A DNA stretch of 64,000 nucleotides, taken from the NCBI GenBank assembly GCA_949316235.1, contig OX438755.1, forward strand, positions 17,746,151 through 17,810,150. The letters are read 5' to 3'. This document shows positions 20,158 to 30,618 of this stretch, piece after piece (position 1 is the stretch's first letter; each line of letters opens with the position of its first letter). Under the pieces are notes generated by a model. It was not told the DNA's origin. It searched no databases and saw only the letters and a list, made by a program, of their open reading frames with translations. Source of the stretch: Oegoconia quadripuncta (lineage: Eukaryota; Arthropoda; Insecta; Lepidoptera; Autostichidae). A program made the translations under genes and the position numbers.

Positions 20158-20602
20158 GGCCCGTATTAATAAATCAATCTCAATACAAGTCTTGACGCTG
20201 TATCAACCGAAATGCGTCTTAAGCAGTTGACGCTACCTCAAGCTCCGTGCTTATTTATAAACCAATCTTGAGGTCTACTCAGCTGAGATCAATTCTCAAT
20301 TATTCGCCTCAGCGGCGAATTAATGATAGTCTTGAGTTTCGTTTATTAATACGCGCACCTCTCAAGTGAGCGCTGCTTGAGTATGCACGTGCTCTTCAGG
20401 TCTCAAGTTAGGTTAGTTTACTTGAAACCGGTCACAAGATTGTTCTCAATCTTGGGAATGGTCGGGCTTTAGGGGCTCATTAATAAAACGATCCTGAGAT
20501 TGAGATCGCGCCTCAGTCTCGATACAATTCTTTTGATACTGTTTTAATATGGAACAGATTCTCAAGGCTACAATCCCGAGAACGGTTCATTAATAGAAGC
20601 CT
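20158..20602. mobile_element. Harbinger-type MITE, copy 1
   Basis: Begins GGCCCGTATTAATAAATC after TTA (20155-20157) and ends at a degraded inverse (TTCATTAATAGAAGCC). The interior is rich in CTCAATCTTGAG-like palindromes. The better right end, TTTATTAATACGGGCC followed by TAA, is seen at 57153-57171. A three-base TTA/TAA target fits PIF/Harbinger. Confidence 0.5.
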
Positions 20603-20765
20603 CAATAAGAATGGAATTCTGAGTCCCAAACTAGGTTTCCCTGAACTATCAGCGCTTTTCACAGTTTTATGGCGTTTATAGGTAAATTAGCTAAATAAAG
20701 TTATTGTTAATCATAACTCATTTAAATACAAATAAAAAATAGATAATCTTAGTATCCAGTGTAAA

Positions 20766-20797
<32 letters not shown>

Positions 20798-22426
20798 AAA
20801 AGAAGAGTATATGTGGATGGTGTGTGTGTGTATTGTAATAGTTGTCTTTTCTACAAAAGCTACAACTGTAGCATTAGTTTGCGATGTCTCCTCCTCGCTA
20901 ATTAACCGCACGTCCGCACTTTTCCGGGAAAGGGCATTGAAGGTTCTCTCCGCTTCCCCTTGCTTCAGGTATGGCCCTATTAAACACCATATAATGGCGG
21001 GTGAATGATTTGTAACGCTGTACCCTTCATCCCGCTCAGTCCCCATAAATAGACCTCGTCTGGCGCGAGCGCAACGAAGGAAAGGACGAGTTGGCCGGGT
21101 AGTTCCAGACGGGCGCCGAGACAGATCGGACGCACATTTTGTCACCGCAGCGTGCTCGCTACAGCGATACCGAGGCTTCCCAAATTGGATGCGGCCGGCC
21201 TTCGAGAGGGTCTGAGCTGCACCAGGTGCAACCACGGGACTACGACACTCAAGCGAGCGGCTAAACCTAGTATACGCGTGTACCTAGGTCTCCACGATAG
21301 ACAATAGTGCGTGGCGTGTTCGAACTTAGTCTACCTCGTGAAAGTGCAAACCCAAGCTAGGCGGACCTGTATTAGAAATACATAAACGATATATCTTCCT
21401 CGTAAAAGTGCTAGACCTAAGGTAGGCGGACCTGTATTAGAAATAGAATAACAATAAACGTCTTCTTTCAAAATCGTGGTACTTATTCCGCTTCACCCCA
21501 TAGGACGCCGAATCCACCCCTGTGTTCTAGGCCTAAGCCAAAACCCTAAGTATAAGGAGGCAATAGAAAACCTAGTTACACAACAGAGTGAGGCCAATAC
21601 CTTGGTAATCTTTCAATGGAAAGCGGATCAAATCGTATATGGGAGAGACTTTGTAACCTCTCACGGTTACTGCTGTATATTTTATTGACCTTTGAATTGG
21701 GAGATTACAAGTATTGGGCAGTATTAATCACGACCAACTGTTGTTTGTCATACCGAAACAAAATAAATCAACCTAATTTGTCACTGCCATGTTTTCGATT
21801 TAAAATATTTCACTTGTTTCACAAAAGCCTCAAAAACCCAGTGCCGATACCAACGGTGTGTACCTAATAATAAAATAACAATGATGAGGGTCCCAGCAAT
21901 AAGCAAAAAGTAATTAATACTCTAAATGCGGGATTATCACGAGCCCGAGAGACGATTAGTGGCCGGCAAAGAGCGGGTGGACTTCGAAAAACATCACCCT
22001 TTCAAGTTGGCGCGGCACAAGGTAAAAAAGAGAAGCGGCAGGACATAGGCGGAGCGGAACGCGGTTTTCTTGGAAATTACCGGAGTGCTTAATGTCTAGC
22101 TTCAACACCTATCGCGTCGCGACACATTTCATAATTCATATATTTATTGCATTACACATGTCATAGTTACAATATATAGGTAAGTACTAATATACACAGA
22201 TAACTTGTCAGGCATGGCAATATGGAGGAAAGGGATATCTATGTTATTAATGTCGTTTCAATTACCAATAGTTATAATTTTATGAAGCTACATACGAATG
22301 TATGTTGTAAATTCAAAGATAGTGCTCCAATTCCACAGTCAATCAACAACAAAACAAATAATAGCAAGTTAAAAGTACTTCCTATCCTATTTCAAGGAAT
22401 ATAATAAGATGTCAATAATATTAATA
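20603..22426. other. No gene; locally GC-richer, with tandem repeats
   Basis: A (GT)n tract lies at 20767-20786. The GC-richer minus-strand open frame over about 20850-21235 shows no family motif and runs into a microsatellite, so I do not call it. The tandem pair at 21334 is listed separately. Confidence 0.45.
21334..21461. repeat. Tandem duplication, two units of 64 bp
   Basis: Each unit starts CCTCGT(G/A)AAAGTGC and contains TAGGCGGACCTGTATTAG. The units are about 85 percent alike by eye. Confidence 0.65.
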
Positions 22427-22473
22427 GTGGTGTCGATTAGGATGTACACCAACTAAACTAAAATGATTGATAC
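22427..22473 (+). repeat. Solo arm of the GGTGTCGATT MITE
   Basis: GTGGTGTCGATTAGGATGTA then CACCAACTAAACTAAAA matches the arms of the palindromic element at 58520-58654. Confidence 0.5.
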
Positions 22474-22526
22474 TTAACAACAGAAGTAGATAAAAGAGTA
22501 CCCACCCAACCGACAGACGCAGCATG

Positions 22527-22897
22527 CAGGGCTTGTTAACAGGTTTATTTTTATACCTAAATCAGCGTCAAGAACAAAGGGGTGTTTTATTTAGGTTTGG
22601 CTCTACCTTAACCTTAAAAAACCGGTTTTCCTTAAGGAGCGAAACCAAATAGGTTTAGAATCAAAGCAATTTTTAGTGGTCTTCATTTCGATCATACCGA
22701 CGGCGCCGTCTTTATCACCACAAACTTCAACGACACGTACATGTGCATTGTCTGTCTGGATTAAACCGGTTTATTAAGGTTTTAGGTAGGCTCTCATTTC
22801 GAACGCGCTCCGAACGAAAGGTTTTCTAAAATAAATTTTTATATACCGGATATAAAAATTTATTTACCGGTATTTTCGAATCCGGTTACAAGCCCTG
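22527..22897. mobile_element. hAT-type MITE with 8-bp target duplication
   Basis: 371 bp, CAGGGCTTGT at the left and ACAAGCCCTG at the right. The flanks are GCAGCATG (22519-22526) and GCCGCATG (22898-22905), 7 of 8 identical. The interior is rich in CCGGTTT/AAACCGG words and has no ORF. Confidence 0.75.
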
Positions 22898-22905
22898 GCC
22901 GCATG

Positions 22906-23509
22906 ACAAAGAACAACTGGTAAAATGCATTCCTATAGTTTTTATTCCCGCACATAGCTCGTAACTTGTTCTAGGCTTTATAGTACATCTCAAAGGGCTA
23001 CACAATACGGGCCTAAGCCTTTAAACAAGTGGACAGACCACAGCCAAAACAATGAGTGCTGTAGGCTTATTAAGAACAATACGCATTGCCCAACAGTATC
23101 CGGATTCTGTACATATGAGTTCACAACGAATCCAAATATTCACGATTCAATTACAAAATCACAATCTACCAGTTGAGGAGTCTGAAAGAAAATCTTTGCA
23201 AAAAGTTCTCACAATGAAAGGGATAGTCTATTCTACAACTTCCTTTGTCGGGACCCACACGCCAATTATCTTTTAAAGGCTAAATAGTAAAAAAAAACTT
23301 CGGTAATTATAACGATCTTTTAAAATAACGTTCAAGCGTTCTAAGATAAATGCGGAGCCCAAAAATTCATAATCTGCGCAGTTTGTCTTTTTAATTGGTT
23401 GGGGAATATTTTTTTTTTTCTGTTTTGGACCGGGTGTGGGTATACCCAGCGATGCCGCCTGATGAATTTCTACAATCAGCTGCTAACTGATGTGTTTTGT
23501 ATTATACCT
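22906..23509. other. No gene recognised
   Basis: Nothing recognised. Confidence 0.5.
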
Positions 23510-23699
23510 TTTTAAACCCTAACGAAAAATTACGGGTCTCATGTTTTCTGATTGCGTCGTGTGTTCAATGTTTGTCCGGATATGTCTCTATAATGCGTGG
23601 TCCGATTTGGTGCGGTCTCTTATACATATCCTTTCTCCTGTCACGACGTTTTCCCAAAAGGGGTGGTCAGAGATATCCCAAAAAAAAAACAAAAATGTT

Positions 23700-23850
23700 T
23701 ATATAAGGCCTTTACGTCCGCGGTTTCGCTTGCGTTAAATAATTTTATCGCGGCTATGTTTATTTTGTTTATCCCGCCGGAGCTACTCACTTTATCGGGA
23801 TAAAAAATATCTATCCTATGTTTTAATCCAGGGTATGTTCTACCTTTCAT
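23700..23850 (+). repeat. Interspersed repeat L
   Basis: Reads GTCCGCGGTTTCGCTTGCGT, TTTATCGCGG, CTTTATCGGGATAAAAAATA, ATCCAGGGTATGTTCTAC. A related 3' part follows at 24020-24180 and ends TTTATAATATTAG. Confidence 0.55.
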
Positions 23851-23851
23851 C

Positions 23852-23985
23852 CGTTTTTTTTTAAATGATTAACAGGATACGATTTTGACCACAATCTCAC
23901 CTGATTGAAAATGACGATGTAGTAGAAGATGAAGCACGCCTATTCACCCTGCTCTTTAACCCCAAGGTTTCGCCGTGATTGGGAA
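23852..23985 (-). mobile_element. LINE 3' tail, family D
   Basis: A-rich tail, then the GTGATTGTGGTCA-like and CCATCAGGTG-like words in diverged form, with CTTCATCTTC upstream on the minus strand. It lies between two repeat-L segments. Confidence 0.5.
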
Positions 23986-24019
23986 ACAAACATACAAACG
24001 CTTCGCTTTTATAAAATTA

Positions 24020-24180
24020 GTTAGATTAGAAAGAACTACTCTTTTTATCGGGGTAAAAAATATCTTGTATTAATCCAGGGTATGTTCTATATCAAATTGC
24101 ATCAAAATCCGTTCATCAAACTGAGCAACATCAATCATCAACATCAAACATCCAAACTTTCGTATTTATAATATTAGTTC
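24020..24180 (+). repeat. Interspersed repeat L, 3' part
   Basis: Reads TTTTTATCGGGGTAAAAAAT, ATCCAGGGTATGTTCTAT, ATTTATAATATTAG. Confidence 0.5.
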
Positions 24181-24764
24181 GATTAGATTAAACTCGGGGA
24201 AAGTTTTTAGTCGTGTTTCATGAAAATCTGTCCAGCCGTAATCATATTTAAGAGGGTTATTCCGTCCACTGGTCCGTCTAAGTAGCTTTGATAGAGCTTA
24301 TTTTCCAGAAAAAAAGTGGCAGTTTTCACCATTTATTTGAAATTCTCAAAAATAACCGTCACTAAAGTAATTAATAATTATAGCTAGGCTTCTCGAGTCA
24401 TCTCGGAGCGATATCTTTTTCTGTATTTAAAAAGAAATCTTAATTTATCCAATGAGGTCGCCTCTGGACGTTATAAATGCTATAAACTAAAAATGTTTTG
24501 TATTACTGGATTAGTAGGTGTTATGCTTAGTTCGTCGAGAGCTTTTTTGCTCTTATTAAAGCTACCCGAGTTGGATTCGACGAATCGAAATACCAGTTAT
24601 TTTGGGGGTGTGTCGCTCAAAAATCAATTGAAATTGAATATGTTGTTGAAGTTCTCTTTAATGTCAAAGTTATTAACTTCCCGATATTAGATGACCGACA
24701 AATATTTCGTTTCATTTCCTTATAGCTTCCGGCACTTAAAAAGAATTGAACGAATCCGTATATA
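24181..24764. other. No gene recognised
   Basis: Nothing recognised. Confidence 0.5.
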
Positions 24765-25062
24765 ACCGCCTCCGTGGCTCAATGTAAACAACATTGGGTT
24801 CACGTTTCGGATGTCGCGGGTTCGATTCCCCGTGGGGTACATGTTTGAGTACTCGGTTTGGTTGGTGGTGGGGCATTTTAAAATGTCCGCCTGGCTAGCT
24901 ACCACCATCTTATCTAAATCTGCCGCCAAGGAGCAATATTAATAGCATTGTTGAGTTCCGGTTCTCAAGGAGAATATAGCCAGTCCCCCAAATGTGTTGG
25001 GGTTTCCGGGTCAATACGTTCCACCTTCGACCTCATCTTCACTTAACATCAGATGTGATTGA
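24765..25062 (+). mobile_element. SINE-A, near full length
   Basis: Head, B-box (GCGGGTTCGATTCCCCGTGG) and tail (CACTTAACATCAGATGTGAT) are present; the final GGTCAAGTGC part is lost. Confidence 0.8.
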
Positions 25063-25564
25063 AAAAATCCGTCCTTGGATGTTGCTTCAAGCATTGAACT
25101 TCTTATATTTGGAACACCAAAACACTTACTTTTGGGATATCTCTGATCACTTTGGGATAAAGAAAGGTCACGCAAAGTGCATCACACAGCGAAACTGTAA
25201 ATATTGCAGATTAAATAATTTCTTTCGTGACATTTGAGATACATTTGTTATGTGACACATTGTGCCAGGCACTGACCCTAAATACTACTAGACAAACAGC
25301 AATTATTAATGTTAATTATGAAACGGGACAGTCAAATTAGACAATCAGCTCAACGGACGGAGTTGGCGTCACAAATTTTGAAAGAGCAAATTAATTTGGA
25401 TTCAATGAGGACATATTTTGTGAAAGAACTAAGGTTCCTATGTATTTTGGATGCTAAAATGAGAAGTGGAGGCCACGTCAAATCCGAGGCAAAAAAAAGT
25501 TCTGCGGTAATGCCAGAACGTGTAGTAAACGGAATTTTGTAATGTGTAGTATATACCTTATTGT
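25063..25564. other. No gene; short motif
   Basis: Contains one copy of the ~35-bp motif TTTGGGATATCTCTGATCAC near 25132-25165. Confidence 0.45.
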
Positions 25565-25716
25565 ATAAATCCCTTTCGCGACACCCACGGGAAGAGATGG
25601 ATTAGTTCTATTCTTTTTACGTGCCAAACCACACGTCCGCGCATTTTACAATAACACAACAAAGACAATTGCGGCCATAGTATAATATGTAATTAGGTGG
25701 CATTATAACTATGTAG

Positions 25717-25768
25717 TATCCATAATACCTACAAGTGTTACTAGATGATTGGTGTAAGTGTCCAAAAG
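25717..25768 (+). mobile_element. SINE-B 3' fragment
   Basis: AGTATCCATAATAC then CTAGATGATTGGTGTAAGTG and TCCAAAA, the last 50 bases of SINE-B, ending where SINE-A's T-tract begins. Confidence 0.5.
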
Positions 25769-25773
25769 TCCAA

Positions 25774-25904
25774 TTTTTTTTTAATGCACAACGGGTTTGT
25801 ACTTGACCTCCATCACGTCTGATGTTAAGTGAAGATGAGGTCGAAGGTGGAAGCGTATTGACCCGGAAACCCCAACACATTTAGGGGACTGGCTATCTCA
25901 TCTT
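25774..25904 (-). mobile_element. SINE-A 3' part
   Basis: A-rich tail (T-tract at left), the CACGTCTGATGTTAAGTGAA region and the CCCAACACATTTAGGGGACT block; the head is absent. Confidence 0.7.
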
Positions 25905-25949
25905 TGAAAACTTTAAATAATGTTTTATTGGAAGAAAATGTTTACATAT

Positions 25950-25952
<3 letters not shown>

Positions 25953-25981
<29 letters not shown>
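25953..25981. repeat. Poly-T tract (29 bases)
   Basis: A pure T run with no identifiable retroposon body attached. Confidence 0.8.
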
Positions 25982-25983
<2 letters not shown>

Positions 25984-26734
25984 TGTTTAGGATAACAACA
26001 GCCACTAAACTTAAAACAAACAATATTACATTTGCAATCTTAATCTAGGCCAATAACAGTTATCCACTTATCTATTACAAATAAACGTTAGATTTTACAT
26101 ATTATTAATTAAGTATCTTAATTGAGATGACGTGTGCTCGATGACACTTAAAAAAGTACTAGTACCACCGTAATATAGGTGCACAAAAACATACATACTA
26201 TACGTAATAAACTACATAATTAGGTATATTACAATAAAATATATGTGATAATTTTATATACCTATACTTACACTCGCAAAACGCTGTTGAGAAAGCCGGA
26301 TAAGATTCAAAACAAACATTGCTCCGGATTTTAAAAAGGATATCCGGGTCTTTATTACGGTTGGGTTTAGCTCAACTTTTATAAATTCCGTAAAGTTGCG
26401 TTGTTCTTTCGAAGCATAAAAATATTATTCTTTAATATTGCTTTCGCAAATATTGTTTTAGAATGTCTTCACTATAACCTATTCCTTCGCCGTCTCTGTC
26501 TTCCTCACAAACTCGTTTTATGTCTTGTTTTACGAGTAGATAGAAACCAAGCCAATTCAAGAAGCACTCGAGACGTAGACTTGATTAGAGAAGTTAAGTA
26601 ACATCTGGGGACAGTCTTTGGATGGGTAAAGAGAGCATGAGTCGTCCAATTAAAAAAAAAAAATTATTTCATACGATAAAATTTTCACTTGAAAACGTAA
26701 CTATTAATATTACATTTAAATTTAAATTTACTGC
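25982..26734. other. No gene recognised
   Basis: Nothing recognised. Confidence 0.5.
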
Positions 26735-27495
26735 TCATTCACAAAGCTGACTCCCCAGAGAAGAACGAGCAAGAAACTCTAGGGTTGCTCTTTTAAACAG
26801 ATTATGGGTTACAATTTGTGATTTGATAATTATATGAATAAGAAGACAGCTATAAGTAGTAATAAGTAGTCAGCGATTTTATAATAGCCCTTTGCTAATA
26901 ATTTCTGTTTTATGATTGCTTTCAATTTATTTAAAGGCAAATTTTGAATATCTACTGGAACCTTATTATAAAAACTTATACTTGCCCATTGAAGGATTTA
27001 CTAACTTTGTGAAGTCGGCTAACATAAACATATAACTGGTTCTTATTCCTTGTATTAACATTGTGCCTATCATTATTTTTGGCGAATAAGGTTATATTTT
27101 TTTTGCATACCTATAACAAATTCTCATAAATGTATGAAGAAGTCATTGTTAAGATATAAATTTCGTTAAACTTATCTTTAAGAGACACTCTAGGTCCTAA
27201 TTTATAAATGGCACGAATAGCACGCTTCGATCGTTTTAAATCGATTTTAAACGCGTGAGCAAAATTAGTAGGTGCTCAAATACCAAATTATGATGAATTG
27301 TTGAGGCATCTTACGAGTATTAGTACAAAGTTTTTATAATTTACGTCATCCATCAAGTCAGCAAACTCGCTTCCAAGTAAATATATAATAAAAATGTCTA
27401 GTTTGTTGTTAAGAAAAATTTCAAGGCTTACGCCGAATGTGCTTACCCTATTTGCTCTTTGTGTTCCACTTCTAGGAAATCGAGCTTGCATTGTT
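26735..27495 (-). pseudogene. CR1/L2-group LINE, end of ORF2 and 3' UTR, decayed
   Basis: Minus-strand pieces GVSLEIFLNNKLD, RSKRAIRAIYKLGPR, KDKFNEIYILT and VNTRNKNQLYVYVSRLHKVS align in order with the LINE at 30179-33790 (LGITLDSTLQW; QKRAIRAIYKLRCR; RDLFKEISILT; LNTRNKNKIEIPQFRLSKVS). This is the region after the catalytic reverse transcriptase motifs. It ends with the 3' UTR block GAGTTTCTTGCTCGTTCTTC at 26735-26790. It has multiple stops and is clearly older than the 30-33 kb copy. Confidence 0.65.
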
Positions 27496-27574
27496 TGAAT
27501 CTAAGTATATTTCAGATGTATACCTTGGACAAACGGTCCAGTTAGGTAAATCCAACTTCGAGAAGGAGGTCAAT

Positions 27575-27770
27575 CATCGAATCCAGCTCGCTTTTTTTTA
27601 TGATTGACTGGATTCGCGTTTGACCACAATCTCATCTGATGGAAAGTGACGATGTGGTCGAAGATGAAGCACGCGATCCCCAGTAAATGCCTATTCACTC
27701 TGCTCTTGATGATCCTAAGGTTGTAGGATTCAGGCTGGGCGGCGTTTGGGAAGCTACGTAACATCTTCTC
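27575..27770 (-). pseudogene. LINE family D, ORF C-terminus and tail
   Basis: The minus-strand frame reads SFPNAAQPESYNLRIIKSRVNRHLLG, the form (P)ESYNLxxFKxRVNRHL seen at the extreme C-terminus of CR1/Jockey-like LINE proteins. After it come CTTCATCTTCGACCACATCG, CATCAGATGAGATTG and an A-rich tail. Confidence 0.6.
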
Positions 27771-28130
27771 GTCTCAATTACCGCAATGTCTCAAGACGAG
27801 GGTTTGATCAGTGTGTGTTGCCAATGATGACATATGGAACTAAAACGTGATCAGTTGATCACTCACTATGGGCCTCATAAGAAGGCTCAAGGTCAAGGCA
27901 ATGGAGAGAGCTATGATGATATATCAGATGATATATGATGTTTCAGATTTAGATTTATTTTAGCTCATTTTTATAAAGTCAACATATCATTAATATATCT
28001 AAACATTATAGTAATATTTATGAATTTCAAAATAAAAGTGATTGTCTTGACATGAAAATGAAATTAATTAAAAACAATGGCACAACAACAATAATATTAA
28101 TTGGTTTGATTTAAAAATTACATGAGGGCA
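27771..28130. other. No gene recognised
   Basis: Nothing recognised. Confidence 0.5.
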
Positions 28131-28201
28131 TAAATTTACACCTCGCGGGAATCGAACGCGCAACCGTTGGTTTCTCTGACAAGGTCACAATCGGTCGTCA
28201 T
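28131..28201 (-). mobile_element. SINE-B head fragment
   Basis: GCGCGTTCGATTCCCGCGAG (B-box), GAAACCAACGGTTGCGC and GACGACCGATTG on the minus strand. Confidence 0.6.
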
Positions 28202-28592
28202 GGGTTGGTCATATTCATGTTGCATGCCAAAACCACACAGTCTTCAAAAAATTTTAATTATCTGAACCCAAGATACCTAATGACTGCACTTTTGAAAGCG
28301 TAGGTACTTGAACTGAAATAATTTATGAACTGCCCCACTACCTACCTTACATAATTAATGGTGACTACGTCAATCGATCCCTGAATCGTTCTGTTATAAC
28401 GGAATATAGCTATACCGTAATATGTGCTTCCATGGTATCCACCCCCGGCTTCGGCTGCGTGGATTTACAAACAATTCTCCCCAAGGAACCATAGTCGAAT
28501 TCGATCGAAAATATTTCGATTATCCATACAAAGTAAACCAGCCTGAAACCACCGTTAGTATGGAAATTCGAACAATTTACTGCTGAATTCGG
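28202..28592. other. No gene recognised
   Basis: A CCCGGCTTCGGCTGCGTGG word at 28444 resembles the start of repeat L. Nothing else. Confidence 0.4.
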
Positions 28593-28815
28593 CGGACTGG
28601 CTATCTTATCTCTGACAACCGGAACACAACAATGCTATTAACATTGCTGCTTGACGGCAAATTTAGATAAGATGGTGGTAGCTAGCCAGGGGGACATTTA
28701 AAATGCCCTACCACCAATCAAACCGAGTACTTAAACATCTACCCCGCTGGGGATCGAACCCGCGACCTCCGATTCGTAAACCTAATGTTGTTTACATTAA
28801 GCCACGGAGGCGGTT
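28593..28815 (-). mobile_element. SINE-A, 5' two thirds
   Basis: Intact head and B-box; the 3' tail is missing. Its 5' end faces the 5' end of the next SINE-A about 60 bp away. Confidence 0.8.
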
Positions 28816-28877
28816 GAAAACCTTAGGAGCGGATGTTACAATTTGTGAAAGTGTGTCTATTTGTTATATTTTTTTAC

Positions 28878-29197
28878 CCGCCTCCGTGGCTCAATATAAA
28901 CAACATTGGGTTTACGATTTGGAGGTCGCGGGTTCGATCCCCAGCGGGGTACATGTTTAGTACTCGGTTTGGTTGGTTGTAGGGCATTTTATATATATAC
29001 GCCTGGCTAGCTACCACCCTCATATCTAAATCTGCCGCCAAACAGCAATTGTTGTGTTCCAGTTGTCATAGATAAAATAGACAATTCAACAAATAAGATG
29101 GGGTTTCCGGGTCAGTACGTTTCCACCTTAGGCGTCATCTTTACTTAACATCTGGTGTGATTGAGGTTAAGTGCTAACCCGGCTTGTATAAAAAAAC
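28878..29197 (+). mobile_element. SINE-A, full length
   Basis: Head, B-box, the ATCTGGTGTGATTGAGGTTA tail and A7. It is paired head-to-head with the minus-strand copy at 28593-28815. Confidence 0.8.
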
Positions 29198-29644
29198 AAT
29201 ACTATAGACAGATATATACCATCGATATTCTGTACCATATGTGGTATCAGGGGACCAGTTTCCACCCTCATCACAAGCGAACCTCGTTTCTCTCGTTATT
29301 ACTCCAATTCGGCCAATAGAATATTTTTCCCGTTCGACGGCACTCGAGCGAAAGTGTCAATTTCCTCGACTAATGAATATGGACGGGCAGGTTATGAGCA
29401 ATATGGAATATTCGGACTGTTTCGGCAGAAACGTTAGGTCGGTATAATCATTGGTGCCGTGTGGTTGAGGGTCCCTACCTAAATAGGACTAACTGACACG
29501 TGGCAAGTTGGGAAGAAGCGGTAAGCGAGTATTAATTCTGTAACCTGGGCGGGGAGTGAGTGAATGATCTTCATAGTTAAAAATTACACATTAAATTAGT
29601 CAATGTTTTGAAGCTATCAGGCGTTCGGAATTACACGAATTCAA
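29198..29644. other. No gene recognised
   Basis: No supported gene; the open frame 29241-29447 lacks any motif. Confidence 0.45.
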
Positions 29645-29770
29645 ATTCACCCTGTATAACTGGTTCTTGTTTCTTGTATTGGTATGCCTATTACTATTTT
29701 AGTTAGTACGATAAAATTTTTCTTGGCATATAATAAATCTCAAATTGGTATTGGAGCCATAGATCTGCTT
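29645..29770 (-). pseudogene. CR1/L2-group LINE fragment
   Basis: TAACTGGTTCTTGTTTCTTG and nearby words match the minus-strand LINE around 27025-27130; it is a short decayed piece. Confidence 0.4.
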
Positions 29771-29887
29771 TCGCCAACCCTGACTAGCATGGCATCAATA
29801 TAAAACAACGGAGAAAAAAAATTAGCGTGATAGTTGTTCAGCCTGTTATGCCTGCCAAAGGCTATTATAACATTTCTGACTATCTCC

Positions 29888-29968
29888 TCCACCTTCGACC
29901 TCATCTTCACTTAACATCAGGTGTGATTGAGGTCAAGAACTAACCCGTCGTGCATAAAAAAAAAATCT
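29888..29968 (+). mobile_element. SINE-A 3' tail only
   Basis: CACCTTCGACCTCATCTTCA, ACATCAGGTGTGATTGAGGT, then A10. Typical 5' truncation. Confidence 0.65.
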
Positions 29969-29974
29969 TGATGA

Positions 29975-30178
29975 TAAGAATGCGTGGACATGAACCGCTC
30001 AGCAATATCCTTTATTCTTATTTTTCTTTGTCGAATCATAAGTTTAACAATTATATCAAATTATATTTGTATTGACTTATTTAAAAAAAGCAACCCTGAG
30101 TTTCTTGCTCGTTCTTCTCTGGGGAGACTGCCTAGTGAATGAGCGATAACTGTATGTCATGACGATATCAAATGTTAT
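29975..30178 (+). mobile_element. CR1/L2-group LINE 3' UTR fragment
   Basis: Contains GAGTTTCTTGCTCGTTCTTC followed by TGTATGTCATGACGATATCA, the same order as the minus-strand 3' UTR at 16860-16925. It abuts the next LINE head-to-tail. Confidence 0.6.
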
Positions 30179-30618
30179 GGTTAACATATCTGCGTCAAAT
30201 GCTGAGTTAACGGAGCTGCTGTTAATTGATCTCCCAGCTGATAAAGAAGTTGCAGACACTGTTAATGACCCCATGCTTGCATCCATATGTGCCTCCGCAG
30301 TGGACCCCACGTGTACTCTGAGATTTACTCCTACATCGGGTCCCATACCAGTACCGGAGCCGTCCGCTATACCAGGTCACTCGCCTACTTCTCCTGAGGC
30401 CTCAACACCTAGAGTATACATCTTCTCTGATGGGATAGGTAAAGATCTGGGTAGTTTTATGCAGTTCAACACTGAGCAGAAAGTCATTAATATGTGTATG
30501 CCAGGTGCTTCATATCAACAGGTGTTTAATTGTGTGAAGAGTTTTACAGATTATGACAAAAACTGTAGTATTGTAATATTAGTTGGTAATGGATTGGGTG
30601 TTTCAAAAAAAACAACTT
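30159..30618 (+). pseudogene. LINE ORF1 remnant with SGNH-esterase-like segment
   Basis: The frame opens at ATG 30159, but its first few codons lie in the preceding element's 3' UTR. After an acidic, proline-rich stretch it reads STPRVYIFSDGIGKDLGSF, then NMCMPGASYQQVFNCVKSF and SIVILVGNGLGVSKK. This resembles the SGNH esterase domain known from ORF1 of CR1-group LINEs: block I with the nucleophile region (here SDG, not GDS) and the later VILVGNG block. A run of eight A at 30605-30612 shifts the frame. The protein continues in the next frame as KKQLKTNFEFLASLNVKKII. Confidence 0.55.

Noticed and set aside
20711..21235. 174-codon minus-strand frame
   Set aside because: Its C-terminal part crosses a (GT)n tract, it has no family motif, and the codons look like GC-rich random sequence.
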